Assembly (NCBI GenBank): GCA_947380655.1
Contig: CANCRX010000006.1
Coordinates: forward strand, 10,464-74,463
Reading direction: 5' to 3'
DNA: 64,000 bases
Origin: Alcaligenaceae bacterium
GTDB lineage: Bacteria > Pseudomonadota > Gammaproteobacteria > Burkholderiales > Burkholderiaceae_B
The translations under genes and the position numbers were made by a program. Positions 55,974 to 64,000 of the stretch are shown piece by piece. The notes under the pieces were generated by a model that was not told the origin of the DNA, did not search any database, and saw only the letters and a program-made list of their open reading frames with translations. How positions within the stretch are numbered: position 1 is the first letter of the stretch; every line of letters starts with the position of its first letter.

Positions 55974-57937
55974 TACGCGCGCAAGGATTAACGGTCCGGC
56001 GGGGTGCCAAGGTACTGCTGGATACAACGGAATTTGTCGTACACCCCGGCGAACGTGTCGGCTTCGTGGGTAAAAACGGCGCGGGTAAATCCACTCTATT
56101 CGCACTCCTTCAACATGAGATCGAAGCCGATGCAGGCTCGCTCGACATTCCTGTCGGTTGGCGTGTCGCCAGTGTGCAGCAAGAAATTGCGTCGAGCCAT
56201 GCAGAGGCACGCGAATTTGTCATTGATGGCGATATCAGATTAAGACAGCTGCAGGCCGAGCGTCAGGATGTAGAAAACGACGCGCACGCTGATGGCGCAC
56301 GGATCGCGGAACTTGAAGCGGAACTGATTGAGGCCGATGCCTGGACAGCAGCTTCGCGTGCAGAGCAACTACTCGCGGGCCTTGGCTTTACTCCTGCACA
56401 ATGGCTGCAACCTGTTGATAGTTTTTCGGGTGGATGGCGTATGCGCCTGGCACTGGCGCGTGCCCTCATGGCGCCCTCTGAGCTCCTCCTGCTAGACGAG
56501 CCCACCAACCATCTGGATCTGGATGCCATGTTGTGGCTAGAGCGCTGGCTGGCTGCCTACGAGGGTACCGTGCTGCTGATTTCGCACGATACCGAGTTTC
56601 TCGACGCAGTCGCTCAAACGATTCTGCATTTTGATCAGGGCAAACTGAATCGCTACAAAGGCGGTTATCAGGATTTTGTCGTACAGCGCGCGGAGCGCCT
56701 GCGTCAGGGCAAGATCGCCTACGAACGTCAAACACGCGAAACCGCGCGTCTGCAAGGTTTCATTGATCGATTTAAAGCCAAGGCATCAAAAGCCAAACAA
56801 GCACAAAGCCGTGTCAAGGCACTGGCGCGCATGGAACAACTTGCACCCATTCATGCAGAATCAGGGATCGATATCCGCATTCCCTCTCCAGAGGAAATGC
56901 CTGATCCCCTATTAGTACTTGACGATATGCAGGCGGGCTACACCACCGACAGCGGTGAAGTCGTGACGATCTTGCGCAACGTCAAACTGATGGTGCGCGG
57001 TGGGGATCGCATTGGTATTCTGGGTGTCAACGGCGCTGGCAAAAGCACCCTGGTCAAAACACTGGCCGGTGAACTCGAAGTCCAGGCGGGTAGTCGTCGT
57101 GCCTCGCGTGGACTTGAGGTCGGTTACTTTGCACAGCATCAACTGGACATGCTGGATCTGGAGAGCAGCCCACTCCAACATCTGGCGCGCCTGGCCCCAG
57201 ACACGCGCGAACAAGAGTTAAGAAACTATCTTGGTGGCTTCGGTTTTGGCGGAGATCGTGTGACCGATACCGTTGCCCCCATGTCTGGTGGGGAAAAAGC
57301 GCGTCTGGCCTTATCACTCATCGTGTGGCAAAAACCTAATTTGCTGTTGCTGGACGAACCCAGTAACCATCTGGATGTGGAAACACGCGAAGCCTTAACC
57401 CGTGCGCTGGCAGAGTTTGGTGGCAGCATGCTGCTGGTTTCTCATGACCGCCATTTACTGCGCACAACCGTGGACAGCTTCTGGATCGTGGCCGATGGCT
57501 GCGTACAAGCCTTTGACGGTGATCTAGAAGACTACCGTGACTGGCTCACTCAGCATCAGGCCAATGCGCGTCGCGAGGATGCCGCAACGCGTCAGGCACT
57601 CAGAAGTGAAGTCGGTGCTGCAAACGACGCTGAGACAAGCACCATCGACCGTAAACAACAAAAACGTGAAGAGGCTGAACAGCGGCAACGACTTGCCCTC
57701 CTTCGTAAACCCCTCGACATTAAACTGGCCAAAGTCGAAAAAGAACTTGAACAGGCTCAAGCCAAAATAGCCAAGCTTGATGCACTGATTGCGGACCCTG
57801 ATCTTTACTCTGAAGCACGCCGACAGGAGCGGGTAACCAGTCTCGCAGAGCACGGAGAACTCACCAAACGGGCCGGTCAGCTCGAGGAACAATGGCTTGA
57901 GCTTCAAACAGAGCTTGAAGCACTGGCCTCGGCCTAA
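55970..57937 (+). CDS. ABC-F family ATPase (YheS/Uup-like)
   Basis: 655-residue soluble protein with two ATPase domains and no membrane part; ABC-F proteins act on the ribosome. The first domain has GKNGAGKST at 34-42, SFSGGWRMRLALARAL and LLLLDEPTNHLD. The linker (about 230-300) is basic and helical. The second has GVNGAGKST, MSGGEKARLAL and LLLLDEPSNHLD. A C-terminal coiled coil with many Lys, Glu and Gln follows from about 540, as in YheS. The GTG start overlaps the prmB TGA (GTGA). Confidence 0.92.
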   Translation: MIRAQGLTVRRGAKVLLDTTEFVVHPGERVGFVGKNGAGKSTLFALLQHEIEADAGSLDIPVGWRVASVQQEIASSHAEAREFVIDGDIRLRQLQAERQDVENDAHADGARIAELEAELIEADAWTAASRAEQLLAGLGFTPAQWLQPVDSFSGGWRMRLALARALMAPSELLLLDEPTNHLDLDAMLWLERWLAAYEGTVLLISHDTEFLDAVAQTILHFDQGKLNRYKGGYQDFVVQRAERLRQGKIAYERQTRETARLQGFIDRFKAKASKAKQAQSRVKALARMEQLAPIHAESGIDIRIPSPEEMPDPLLVLDDMQAGYTTDSGEVVTILRNVKLMVRGGDRIGILGVNGAGKSTLVKTLAGELEVQAGSRRASRGLEVGYFAQHQLDMLDLESSPLQHLARLAPDTREQELRNYLGGFGFGGDRVTDTVAPMSGGEKARLALSLIVWQKPNLLLLDEPSNHLDVETREALTRALAEFGGSMLLVSHDRHLLRTTVDSFWIVADGCVQAFDGDLEDYRDWLTQHQANARREDAATRQALRSEVGAANDAETSTIDRKQQKREEAEQRQRLALLRKPLDIKLAKVEKELEQAQAKIAKLDALIADPDLYSEARRQERVTSLAEHGELTKRAGQLEEQWLELQTELEALASA

Positions 57938-57972
57938 CTAGGGTTTGTACTAATTTCCGCTAAAATTACACG

Positions 57973-57996
57973 AAACTTACTTTTGTAAGTTTTTTT
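57973..57996 (+). terminator. Terminator after the ABC-F gene
   Basis: AAACTTAC and GTAAGTTT with loop TTTT, then more T (to 57996). AT-rich stem, but a good T run. Confidence 0.65.
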
Positions 57997-58042
57997 AACA
58001 TGCGTTTAAAGATAAATATCCTCCACTACCTTCGAGAATCAA

Positions 58043-59383
58043 GTGAAAATTAACTGGCTTAAGTCACTGTACGTACAGGTCCTGATTGCGGTTACGCTTG
58101 GCATATTGCTTGGTCACTTTTATCCTGGCATGGGCGAATCCATGAAACCGCTTGGCGATGGTTTTATCAAGCTGATCAAGATGATCATCGCGCCGATTAT
58201 TTTCTGTACCGTGGTATCGGGTATTGCCGGGATGGAAAATATGAAAACAGTTGGTAAAACCGGAGGTTACGCTCTGCTTTACTTTGAAATTGTCAGCACA
58301 ATCTCTCTTGTTATTGGTCTGATCATTGTCAACTGGGTCGCACCCGGTGCAGGCATGAACATTGATGCCAGTACGATTGATACGAAAAGTATCAAAGCCT
58401 ACACAGATCCTAGCAAAATGCAGGGAACGGTAGACTTTCTGATGAACATCATTCCGAATACGGTTGTGGATGCCTTTGCCAAAGGCGAAATTCTGCAGGT
58501 GCTCATGATCGCCATCATTTTTGGCTTTGCACTGCATAGACTGGGTGCCAAAGGCAGACTGGTCTTTGACCTGATCGATAAGATTTCGCATGTCTTTTTC
58601 GGCATTGTCAGCATGATTATGAAACTCGCTCCAATCGGCGCGTTTGGTGCCATGGCATTTACGATTGGCAAATACGGCCTGGGTTCGCTCTTTTCCCTTG
58701 GCAAACTCATGGGTACGTTTTATCTGACTTGCCTGATTTTTGTCTTCGTTGTACTCGGTACGATCTCATTTTTCCATGGCTTCAGTATCTGGAAATTCGT
58801 GAAGTACATCAAAGAAGAACTGCTCATTGTCCTGGGTACGTCTTCCTCAGAGTCTGTGCTGCCACGCATGCTGGCAAAAATGGAAAATCTGGGCGTTAAA
58901 AAATCAGTCGTAGGGCTGGTGATTCCCGCCGGCTACTCATTTAACTTAGACGGCACCTCGATTTACCTGACGATGGCCGCCGTCTTTGTTGCGCAGGCGA
59001 CCAACACCCCGCTCGACATTACGCACCAGCTCACTCTGCTTGCTGTGTTGTTACTCACCTCAAAAGGTGCCGCAGGCGTGACTGGCAGCGGTTTTATTGT
59101 TCTGGCAGCGACACTCGGTGCGGTGGGTCATGTTCCGGTTGCTGGACTGGCGCTGATTCTGGGTATTGACCGCTTTATGTCAGAAGCGCGTGCGTTGACA
59201 AACCTGGTAGGAAACGGCGTTGCAACGATCGTGGTCGGTAAGTGGTGTGGTGAGGTCAATGAAGCGAAATTGAAAGCCCATCTCAACAACGAAACTTACG
59301 AAGACGCCAACGAACCTGAGACCGAGTTGGTCGAGGAAGAAGAAGGTGGAAAACTTGTACCGGCCGCAATTAAACGCAGATAA
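58043..59383 (+). CDS. dctA: C4-dicarboxylate transporter DctA
   Basis: 446-residue sodium- or proton-coupled symporter for succinate, fumarate and malate, inner membrane. The GTG start is followed by [27 protein letters not shown]. The family motifs are [35 protein letters not shown] (serine-rich loop) and [15 protein letters not shown]. The C-terminus is acidic ([11 protein letters not shown]). It stands alone between two terminators. Confidence 0.95.
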   Translation: MKINWLKSLYVQVLIAVTLGILLGHFYPGMGESMKPLGDGFIKLIKMIIAPIIFCTVVSGIAGMENMKTVGKTGGYALLYFEIVSTISLVIGLIIVNWVAPGAGMNIDASTIDTKSIKAYTDPSKMQGTVDFLMNIIPNTVVDAFAKGEILQVLMIAIIFGFALHRLGAKGRLVFDLIDKISHVFFGIVSMIMKLAPIGAFGAMAFTIGKYGLGSLFSLGKLMGTFYLTCLIFVFVVLGTISFFHGFSIWKFVKYIKEELLIVLGTSSSESVLPRMLAKMENLGVKKSVVGLVIPAGYSFNLDGTSIYLTMAAVFVAQATNTPLDITHQLTLLAVLLLTSKGAAGVTGSGFIVLAATLGAVGHVPVAGLALILGIDRFMSEARALTNLVGNGVATIVVGKWCGEVNEAKLKAHLNNETYEDANEPETELVEEEEGGKLVPAAIKRR

Positions 59384-59414
59384 TCCTGGTTTAATATTTC
59401 CGGCTATATTTAAT

Positions 59415-59447
59415 AATGACGCTATTAATATAGCGTCATTTTTTTAT
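59415..59447 (+). terminator. Bidirectional terminator between dctA and alkB
   Basis: AATGACGCTAT (59415-59425), loop TAAT, ATAGCGTCATT (59430-59440), then T to 59447. It serves dctA and, on the other strand, alkB whose stop is at 59450. Confidence 0.85.
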
Positions 59448-59449
59448 TG

Positions 59450-60100
59450 TTATCCGGCCAATCTAAATGTCAGATTAATGCGTTGCTGCCCGCATAAGGC
59501 ATGCTGGCCTGGCGCGATTGGCATTACGCCATGAAATCTCAATCTGGATACACCCCCCCAGACCAATACATCGCCGTGAAGTAAATCCAGATGCTTAACA
59601 GGATCACTTCTAAGATTTCCACCGAACATAAAGGTCGCCGGTAAACCTAGCGATACCGAGACGATCGGTGCGCTGTAATCTCGCTCATTTTTATCTTGAT
59701 GCAAAGACATCTTGGCACCAGGCAGATAGCGGTTAATCAGACAGGCATCCGGTACAAATTGATCAAATCCTGCAGCCTTGGCAGCATCGCCAGCCAGACG
59801 AAGAAAGGACTCTGGCATGACTGGCCAAGGCGCATTAGAAATGGGATCTCTGCTGACATAACGGTAGCCATGCTGATCACTAAACCACCCTCTGGCCCCG
59901 CATGATGTCGTCTCGACCGACATCACATAGCCACCGGGCGTTGAAAGATGGCGATAGGTAGAGCGCGCTGAAATCGCAATGATTTCTTGATACAACACCG
60001 CAGCGTTATCCTTCGCAAACCCATGTAATAAGCTCACCCCTGCGTCGAGCGACTCGATCCACGGCTCATGTTGGCCGGCAGAGGCAAACAAATCAGACAT
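59450..60100 (-). CDS. alkB: AlkB-type DNA repair dioxygenase
   Basis: 216-residue Fe(II)/2-oxoglutarate dioxygenase that removes alkyl groups from N1-methyladenine and N3-methylcytosine. The iron ligands are His134 and Asp136 (HQDKNE) and His190 (RFHGV); 2-oxoglutarate is held by Arg in QRINLTFR. NRYLPGAKMSLHQD is the family block. Its ATG overlaps the uvrD stop (TAATG), so it is translated from the desaturase-uvrD message rather than an ada operon. Confidence 0.95.
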   Translation of the reverse strand: MSDLFASAGQHEPWIESLDAGVSLLHGFAKDNAAVLYQEIIAISARSTYRHLSTPGGYVMSVETTSCGARGWFSDQHGYRYVSRDPISNAPWPVMPESFLRLAGDAAKAAGFDQFVPDACLINRYLPGAKMSLHQDKNERDYSAPIVSVSLGLPATFMFGGNLRSDPVKHLDLLHGDVLVWGGVSRLRFHGVMPIAPGQHALCGQQRINLTFRLAG

Positions 60101-62406
60101 TAGCCCTGAATAATATCCAGTTTAGCCACGCCGAGAGCGAGTGTTTTGGCTCCCACATCCCTGAACTGAATCTGCGCTTGTGCATCCAGTCCGTTGCCTG
60201 ACAGCCCAATAATTGTGCCCTCACCAAAACGTCCGTGACGTACCCCCTGCCCGACTCTGAATTGCTGCGAACCCACGGTTACACCGCTGGCCAACATCTT
60301 GGTAGGGACGGGTGCCGCACGCTGAGCGGCCTGACGGCCATAGGTATCACCGGAATAATTACTGCTTTTCCAGCGTGGCTCACTATCGCTCAACCCCTGT
60401 TTAGGCGTCAGCCATTTCATGTGTACATCAGGCACTTCTGAGAGAAATCTCGAGCGCATGGCATAACGCGTTTGCCCATGCAGCATGCGACTCTGGGCAA
60501 GACTGAAATAAAGCCTTTCCCGCGCCCGCGTAATGGCCACATACATCAAGCGCCGCTCTTCTTCGAGTCCCGATGGATCGGAGGCACTGTTCTCATGTGG
60601 AAACAAGCCCTCTTCCATCCCGGTAATGAACACAGCGTCGAATTCAAGACCCTTAGCCGCGTGAACCGTCATCAACTGCACCGCGTCCTGACCCGCCTGA
60701 GCCTGGTTGTCGCCCGCTTCGAGCGCTGCGTGTGACAGGAAAGCCATCAAAGGAGAGAGTCCGTTAAAGCCTTCTTGCATAGGGTCAAGCACAATGTTCT
60801 GACTCGCATCGACAATCACGGTTGTGGCTCCCGTCATAGGTGCCTGAACCACCACACCCGCAGGTAAACCAGACATATCGGCTTCGATGACAAAAGCTGC
60901 GGCAGCATTGACCAACTCGTTTAAGTTCTCTATCCGGTCTGCACCCTCGCGGTCTTGCTCATAATGCGCCATCAATCCGGTATGCGCAATCACGTGCTCC
61001 ACCAGCTCTGGCAGTGGCAGCAAGCGTGTTTCGAAGGACAGCTTATTAATCATGGTCGCAAACTGCGCGAGATTGGAGCCGCCTTTGCCAGGGACACGTG
61101 ATACCGAAGACGACAAACTGGTGTCGTACGCTTTGGCCTGGTCACCTAACAATTCAAGTGTGCGGGCACCAATACCTCGGGGAGGAAAATTAACCACCCG
61201 CATCCAGGAGGTATCGTCATCCGGATTCGCCATCAACCGCAGATAGGCGAGCGCATGTTTAATTTCCTGACGTTCAAAAAAACGCAGGCCACCGTATACC
61301 TTGTAAGCCACACCGGCAGAAAAAAGCGCATGTTCAATCACTCGGGACTGCGCATTACTACGATAGAGCACGGCGATCTGGCTACGGTCGCGACCATCGG
61401 AAATCAGTCCACGCACCTCATCGACGAGCCACTGCGCCTCAGATAAATCGGTAGGCTGTTCGACTACGCGAATCTGCTCGCCCTCTCCTTGCTCGGTCCA
61501 GAGGTTCTTACCCAATCGACCGTTGTTATGACTGATGAGCGCATTCGCCGCATCCAGGATGTGACCGTAAGAACGATAGTTTTGTTCGAGACGAATCACC
61601 GTACCGTGGGCGTAATCACGCTCGAAATCGGACATATTGCCAACATTGGCACCACGAAAGGCGTAGATCGACTGATCATCATCCCCCACAGCAAACATGC
61701 TCGCGCCACCACCGGCCAGCAATCTGAGCCACTTGTACTGCAAGGTGTTGGTATCCTGAAACTCGTCGACCAGTACGTGTTTAAAACGCCGCTGATAATG
61801 CGTGCGAACGGGTTCATTGCGCGAAAGCAATTCATAAGCGCGCAGGAGCAGTTCAGGAAAATCAACCACGCCTTCGCGCTGGCACTGTGCCTCATAGAGT
61901 GAATAAATTTCGATCATGCGCCGGCGAAAACTGTCGTACGCCTCGACGTCGCTCGGGCGCTGACCCTCTTCCTTGGCGCCATTGATGAAACGCTGCACTT
62001 CACGCGGCGGATATTTATCATCATCTACGCCATTTGCTTTGAGCAAACGCTTGATCGCAGCCAGCTGATCAGCGGTATCGAGGATCTGGAAGGCTTGTGG
62101 CAAGCCTGCATCACGATGATGCGCACGCAACATCCGATTACACAGGCCATGGAACGTACCTATCCACATGCCGCGAATATCGATCGGCAAAATGCTGGAG
62201 ACACGCGCGGTCATCTCGCGTGCGGCTTTGTTGGTGAAGGTGACAGCCAGAATACCCAGAGGACTGACTTGACCGGTCTGAATGAGCCACGCCATGCGCG
62301 TGGTCAGGACCCGGGTCTTGCCGCTGCCCGCTCCAGCAAGCACTAAAGCATGCTGGGGAGGGAGCGTTACGGCTTCGCGTTGAGGCGAATTAAGCTTATC
62401 GATCAT
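60100..62406 (-). CDS. uvrD: DNA helicase II UvrD
   Basis: 768-residue SF1A 3'-5' helicase of mismatch and excision repair. Motif Q/I: LNSPQREAV and AGAGSGKT at 25-32; VDEFQDTN as motif II; DDDQSIYAFRGA as motif III; LEQNYRS as motif IV; VQLMTVHAAKGLEFDAVF and YVAITRARERLYFS as V and VI. It has the C-terminal QGVRHGRFGEGTIIG tail. It overlaps the desaturase by four bases and alkB by one. Confidence 0.96.
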   Translation of the reverse strand: MIDKLNSPQREAVTLPPQHALVLAGAGSGKTRVLTTRMAWLIQTGQVSPLGILAVTFTNKAAREMTARVSSILPIDIRGMWIGTFHGLCNRMLRAHHRDAGLPQAFQILDTADQLAAIKRLLKANGVDDDKYPPREVQRFINGAKEEGQRPSDVEAYDSFRRRMIEIYSLYEAQCQREGVVDFPELLLRAYELLSRNEPVRTHYQRRFKHVLVDEFQDTNTLQYKWLRLLAGGGASMFAVGDDDQSIYAFRGANVGNMSDFERDYAHGTVIRLEQNYRSYGHILDAANALISHNNGRLGKNLWTEQGEGEQIRVVEQPTDLSEAQWLVDEVRGLISDGRDRSQIAVLYRSNAQSRVIEHALFSAGVAYKVYGGLRFFERQEIKHALAYLRLMANPDDDTSWMRVVNFPPRGIGARTLELLGDQAKAYDTSLSSSVSRVPGKGGSNLAQFATMINKLSFETRLLPLPELVEHVIAHTGLMAHYEQDREGADRIENLNELVNAAAAFVIEADMSGLPAGVVVQAPMTGATTVIVDASQNIVLDPMQEGFNGLSPLMAFLSHAALEAGDNQAQAGQDAVQLMTVHAAKGLEFDAVFITGMEEGLFPHENSASDPSGLEEERRLMYVAITRARERLYFSLAQSRMLHGQTRYAMRSRFLSEVPDVHMKWLTPKQGLSDSEPRWKSSNYSGDTYGRQAAQRAAPVPTKMLASGVTVGSQQFRVGQGVRHGRFGEGTIIGLSGNGLDAQAQIQFRDVGAKTLALGVAKLDIIQG

Positions 62407-63602
62407 GCCGCATAGCGGCGCAAACGTAAGGCAAACTCCTCAAGGCTGGCAATGCCGCTCTGCTGAGCACGCTGACACCAGGCCTGCAGGTCATGCAACA
62501 GTTGGTCGCTCGATGCGCTGGAGCTATCCCAGAGCTTGACCAGATCATGACGCATCTGCACCATGGTGGTCAGTGCCTTGTTTTGTGACAAGGCTTTCTC
62601 AATGCGCGCGCGCTCGATTGGAGCAAGCGTTTCTTCACCGCGTCCTAACCAGTGTGTTGCAGCGATCAGCTCATCGGCCTGATGGCCGCTGCCAGAGGTT
62701 TTGAGTTGTTGAATTTCTGCACGGCAAGCGAGCTTCATGATGCCGGTATAGCGTGACAAAATCTCAAAGCGATGCGCAATCACACCCTGCAGGGTGCGCA
62801 GATCAACACCTGCTTTACCGTGGGCTTCGAGACGCAGCGTCGGCGCTACTTTTTTGATTTTGCACAAACCGACAGCTTTCAGACCCAGGATATAGATCCA
62901 GCCGATATCAAGTTCATACCATTTGCTTGAAAATTTGGCAGAAGTACCGTAGGCGTGGTGATTATTATGCAGCTCCTCGCCACCAATCAGAATACCGATC
63001 GGAAAAACGTTTGTGCTGGTATCAGGACTGGCAAAATTACGATAGCCCCAATAGTGACCAATACCGTTGACCACCCCTGCTGCCCAGAAAGGGATCCAGG
63101 CCATCTGGACTGCCCAGATCGTAAAGCCGATCGAACCAAACAGAGCCAGGTCAATGAACAGCATAATCAGAATACCGCGGGCACTGTAACGTGTGTAGAT
63201 ATTACGCTCGAGCCAGTCATCAGGCGTGCCATGACCGAACTTAGAAAGTGTTTCCTGATTTTTGGATTCGTGGCGATACAACTCTGCGCCTGAAAACATG
63301 ACTTTGCCAATACCGTAAATCATCGGTGAATGCGGGTCGTCTTCGCGCTCACATTTTGCGTGGTGTTTACGATGAATAGAGACCCATTCTTTGGTGACCA
63401 TGCCGGTGGTCATCCACAGCCAGAAGCGGAAAAAGTGCATCACTGCAGGGTGAAGATCGAGGCCTCGATGGGCCTGACTGCGGTGTAAAAAGATGGTTAC
63501 ACCTGCGATGGTGATGTGCGTCATCACCAGGGTATAGAGAACAACTTCCCACCAGCTCGCCTGGAGCAAACCGCCTGCGGCAAAAGAAATAATGTCTTTC
63601 AT
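62403..63602 (-). CDS. Fatty acid desaturase (delta-9 acyl-CoA/stearoyl type)
   Basis: 399-residue inner-membrane di-iron enzyme that introduces a double bond in acyl chains. The three histidine boxes are present: HRSQAH at 40-45, HRKHH at 77-81 and HNNHH near 213-217, with four hydrophobic segments. About 150 extra C-terminal residues, rich in charge and helical, follow the desaturase core. It is the first gene of a tight desaturase-uvrD-alkB set, an odd partner for two repair genes. Confidence 0.9.
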   Translation of the reverse strand: MKDIISFAAGGLLQASWWEVVLYTLVMTHITIAGVTIFLHRSQAHRGLDLHPAVMHFFRFWLWMTTGMVTKEWVSIHRKHHAKCEREDDPHSPMIYGIGKVMFSGAELYRHESKNQETLSKFGHGTPDDWLERNIYTRYSARGILIMLFIDLALFGSIGFTIWAVQMAWIPFWAAGVVNGIGHYWGYRNFASPDTSTNVFPIGILIGGEELHNNHHAYGTSAKFSSKWYELDIGWIYILGLKAVGLCKIKKVAPTLRLEAHGKAGVDLRTLQGVIAHRFEILSRYTGIMKLACRAEIQQLKTSGSGHQADELIAATHWLGRGEETLAPIERARIEKALSQNKALTTMVQMRHDLVKLWDSSSASSDQLLHDLQAWCQRAQQSGIASLEEFALRLRRYAA

Positions 63603-63665
63603 GAGTGTCGATGACTCGCTACAAAAAATAACAGGTTGATTTTAACGTATGTACCCCTACTAAAA

Positions 63666-63721
63666 CGCTTAAAAACCACACGGATTTGAGGAATATCAAC
63701 AAATTGAATGCGATTTAAGCG
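63666..63721. promoter_or_regulatory. Inverted repeat upstream of the desaturase gene
   Basis: CGCTTAAA at 63666-63673 and TTTAAGCG at 63714-63721, 40 bases apart, in the 133-base gap before the desaturase start. It could be an operator pair or chance. Confidence 0.3.
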
Positions 63722-63735
63722 CTATTTAGTAGACG

Positions 63736-64000
63736 TTAGGTACTTTCGACTTTTTTCTTGGCACGTCTGAAGGGGATTTTCTTCGGCGCGGGTTTGTCTA
63801 AGACCTCCCCTTTTTCATCATTTTCGTTAATTTGAGCATTTTGTTCAGGCTCAGCTGAAACAGGTAGTACGGGTTGCTCGCTCGCCGGATCGCTCACCGG
63901 ATCAATCGCAGTCGCCAAGTCAGAAACTGCGACGGCCTCCGGTTTGGCCTTAGACTTTTTCGGTATGCTTACTTTAGGCGCTTTCACTGCCTCAGTTACA
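63736..64000 (-). CDS. C-terminal tail of an unidentified K/A/P-rich protein (5' end outside window)
   Basis: The frame is open up to the window end (residues VTEAVKAPKVSIPKKSK precede), so a start at the in-window GTG 63987 is unlikely and the gene begins beyond the edge. The visible 88 residues alternate Lys/Ala/Pro with Glu/Asp, have no hydrophobic segment, and end PFRRAKKKVEST. Such low-complexity tails occur on RNA helicases and RNase E-type proteins, but nothing here identifies the family. Confidence 0.6.
   Translation of the reverse strand, partial: VTEAVKAPKVSIPKKSKAKPEAVAVSDLATAIDPVSDPASEQPVLPVSAEPEQNAQINENDEKGEVLDKPAPKKIPFRRAKKKVEST

Overview
The window looks like a chromosomal segment of a betaproteobacterium (Burkholderiales, probably Alcaligenaceae or a close relative) with a base composition near 50% GC by eye. 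The reasons are a Bug-type (tripartite tricarboxylate) receptor, an RpfE/PGAM-like gene directly before recJ, the recJ-prfB-lysS order, tig-clpP-clpX-lon after a tRNA-Leu, and a complete ISC cluster. Almost all of it is coding. No gene-free stretch exceeds 300 bases; the longest is 213 bases, at 41653-41865, and is very AT-rich. There is no rRNA, CRISPR array or prophage.

Region by region. 1-6376: the end of an AGCS symporter, then a HAAT-type amino-acid ABC transporter (livK, terminator, livH, a livM-livG fusion, livF). 6400-7885: an IS3-family element (IS150-like, 1451 bp, 25-bp inverted repeats, 3-bp CTG target duplication) inserted into the loop of the terminator that followed livF. 7910-12565 (minus): ldcA-tadA-HAD phosphatase, a Bug receptor and a histidinol-dehydrogenase-family enzyme. 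12725-15724: an orphan gene resembling spore-type protein-glutamine gamma-glutamyltransferase (Tgl), divergent from a methyltransferase and an SDR gene across a perfect palindrome. 15709-24628: greB, a PHP phosphoesterase, an alpha/beta hydrolase, comEC, an MFS transporter, tatD and lolDC. 24677-30833 (plus): RpfE-like gene, recJ, prfB with programmed +1 frameshift, SDR, lysS. 30834-34214: a LysR regulator divergent from an FMN-binding oxidoreductase, a type II 2-haloacid dehalogenase and an AEC transporter. 34365-34971: higBA toxin-antitoxin. 34978-41082 (minus): hydroxypyruvate-isomerase family enzyme and iscR-iscSUA-hscBA-fdx with two IscR-type sites upstream. 41161-52795: LMW phosphatase, uvrB, an aspartate/tyrosine-type aminotransferase, lexA with two SOS boxes, hslR, lon with a heat-shock-type promoter, clpX, clpP, tig, tRNA-Leu(UAG). 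52871-63602: dapC, dapD, prmB, an ABC-F ATPase, dctA, then minus-strand desaturase-uvrD-alkB. The window ends inside a K/A/P-rich protein tail.

Most genes are housekeeping: Fe-S assembly, proteolysis, DNA repair and the SOS response, lysine/diaminopimelate synthesis, translation and lipoprotein export. The accessory or less explained parts are the IS element, higBA, the Tgl-like gene and its palindrome, the Bug/HisD-like pair with its own palindrome, and the LysR-haloacid dehalogenase module. I found no clearly new multi-gene defence or mobile system. The best leads are the Tgl-like orphan, the IS within a terminator loop, and several unassigned palindromic operators.
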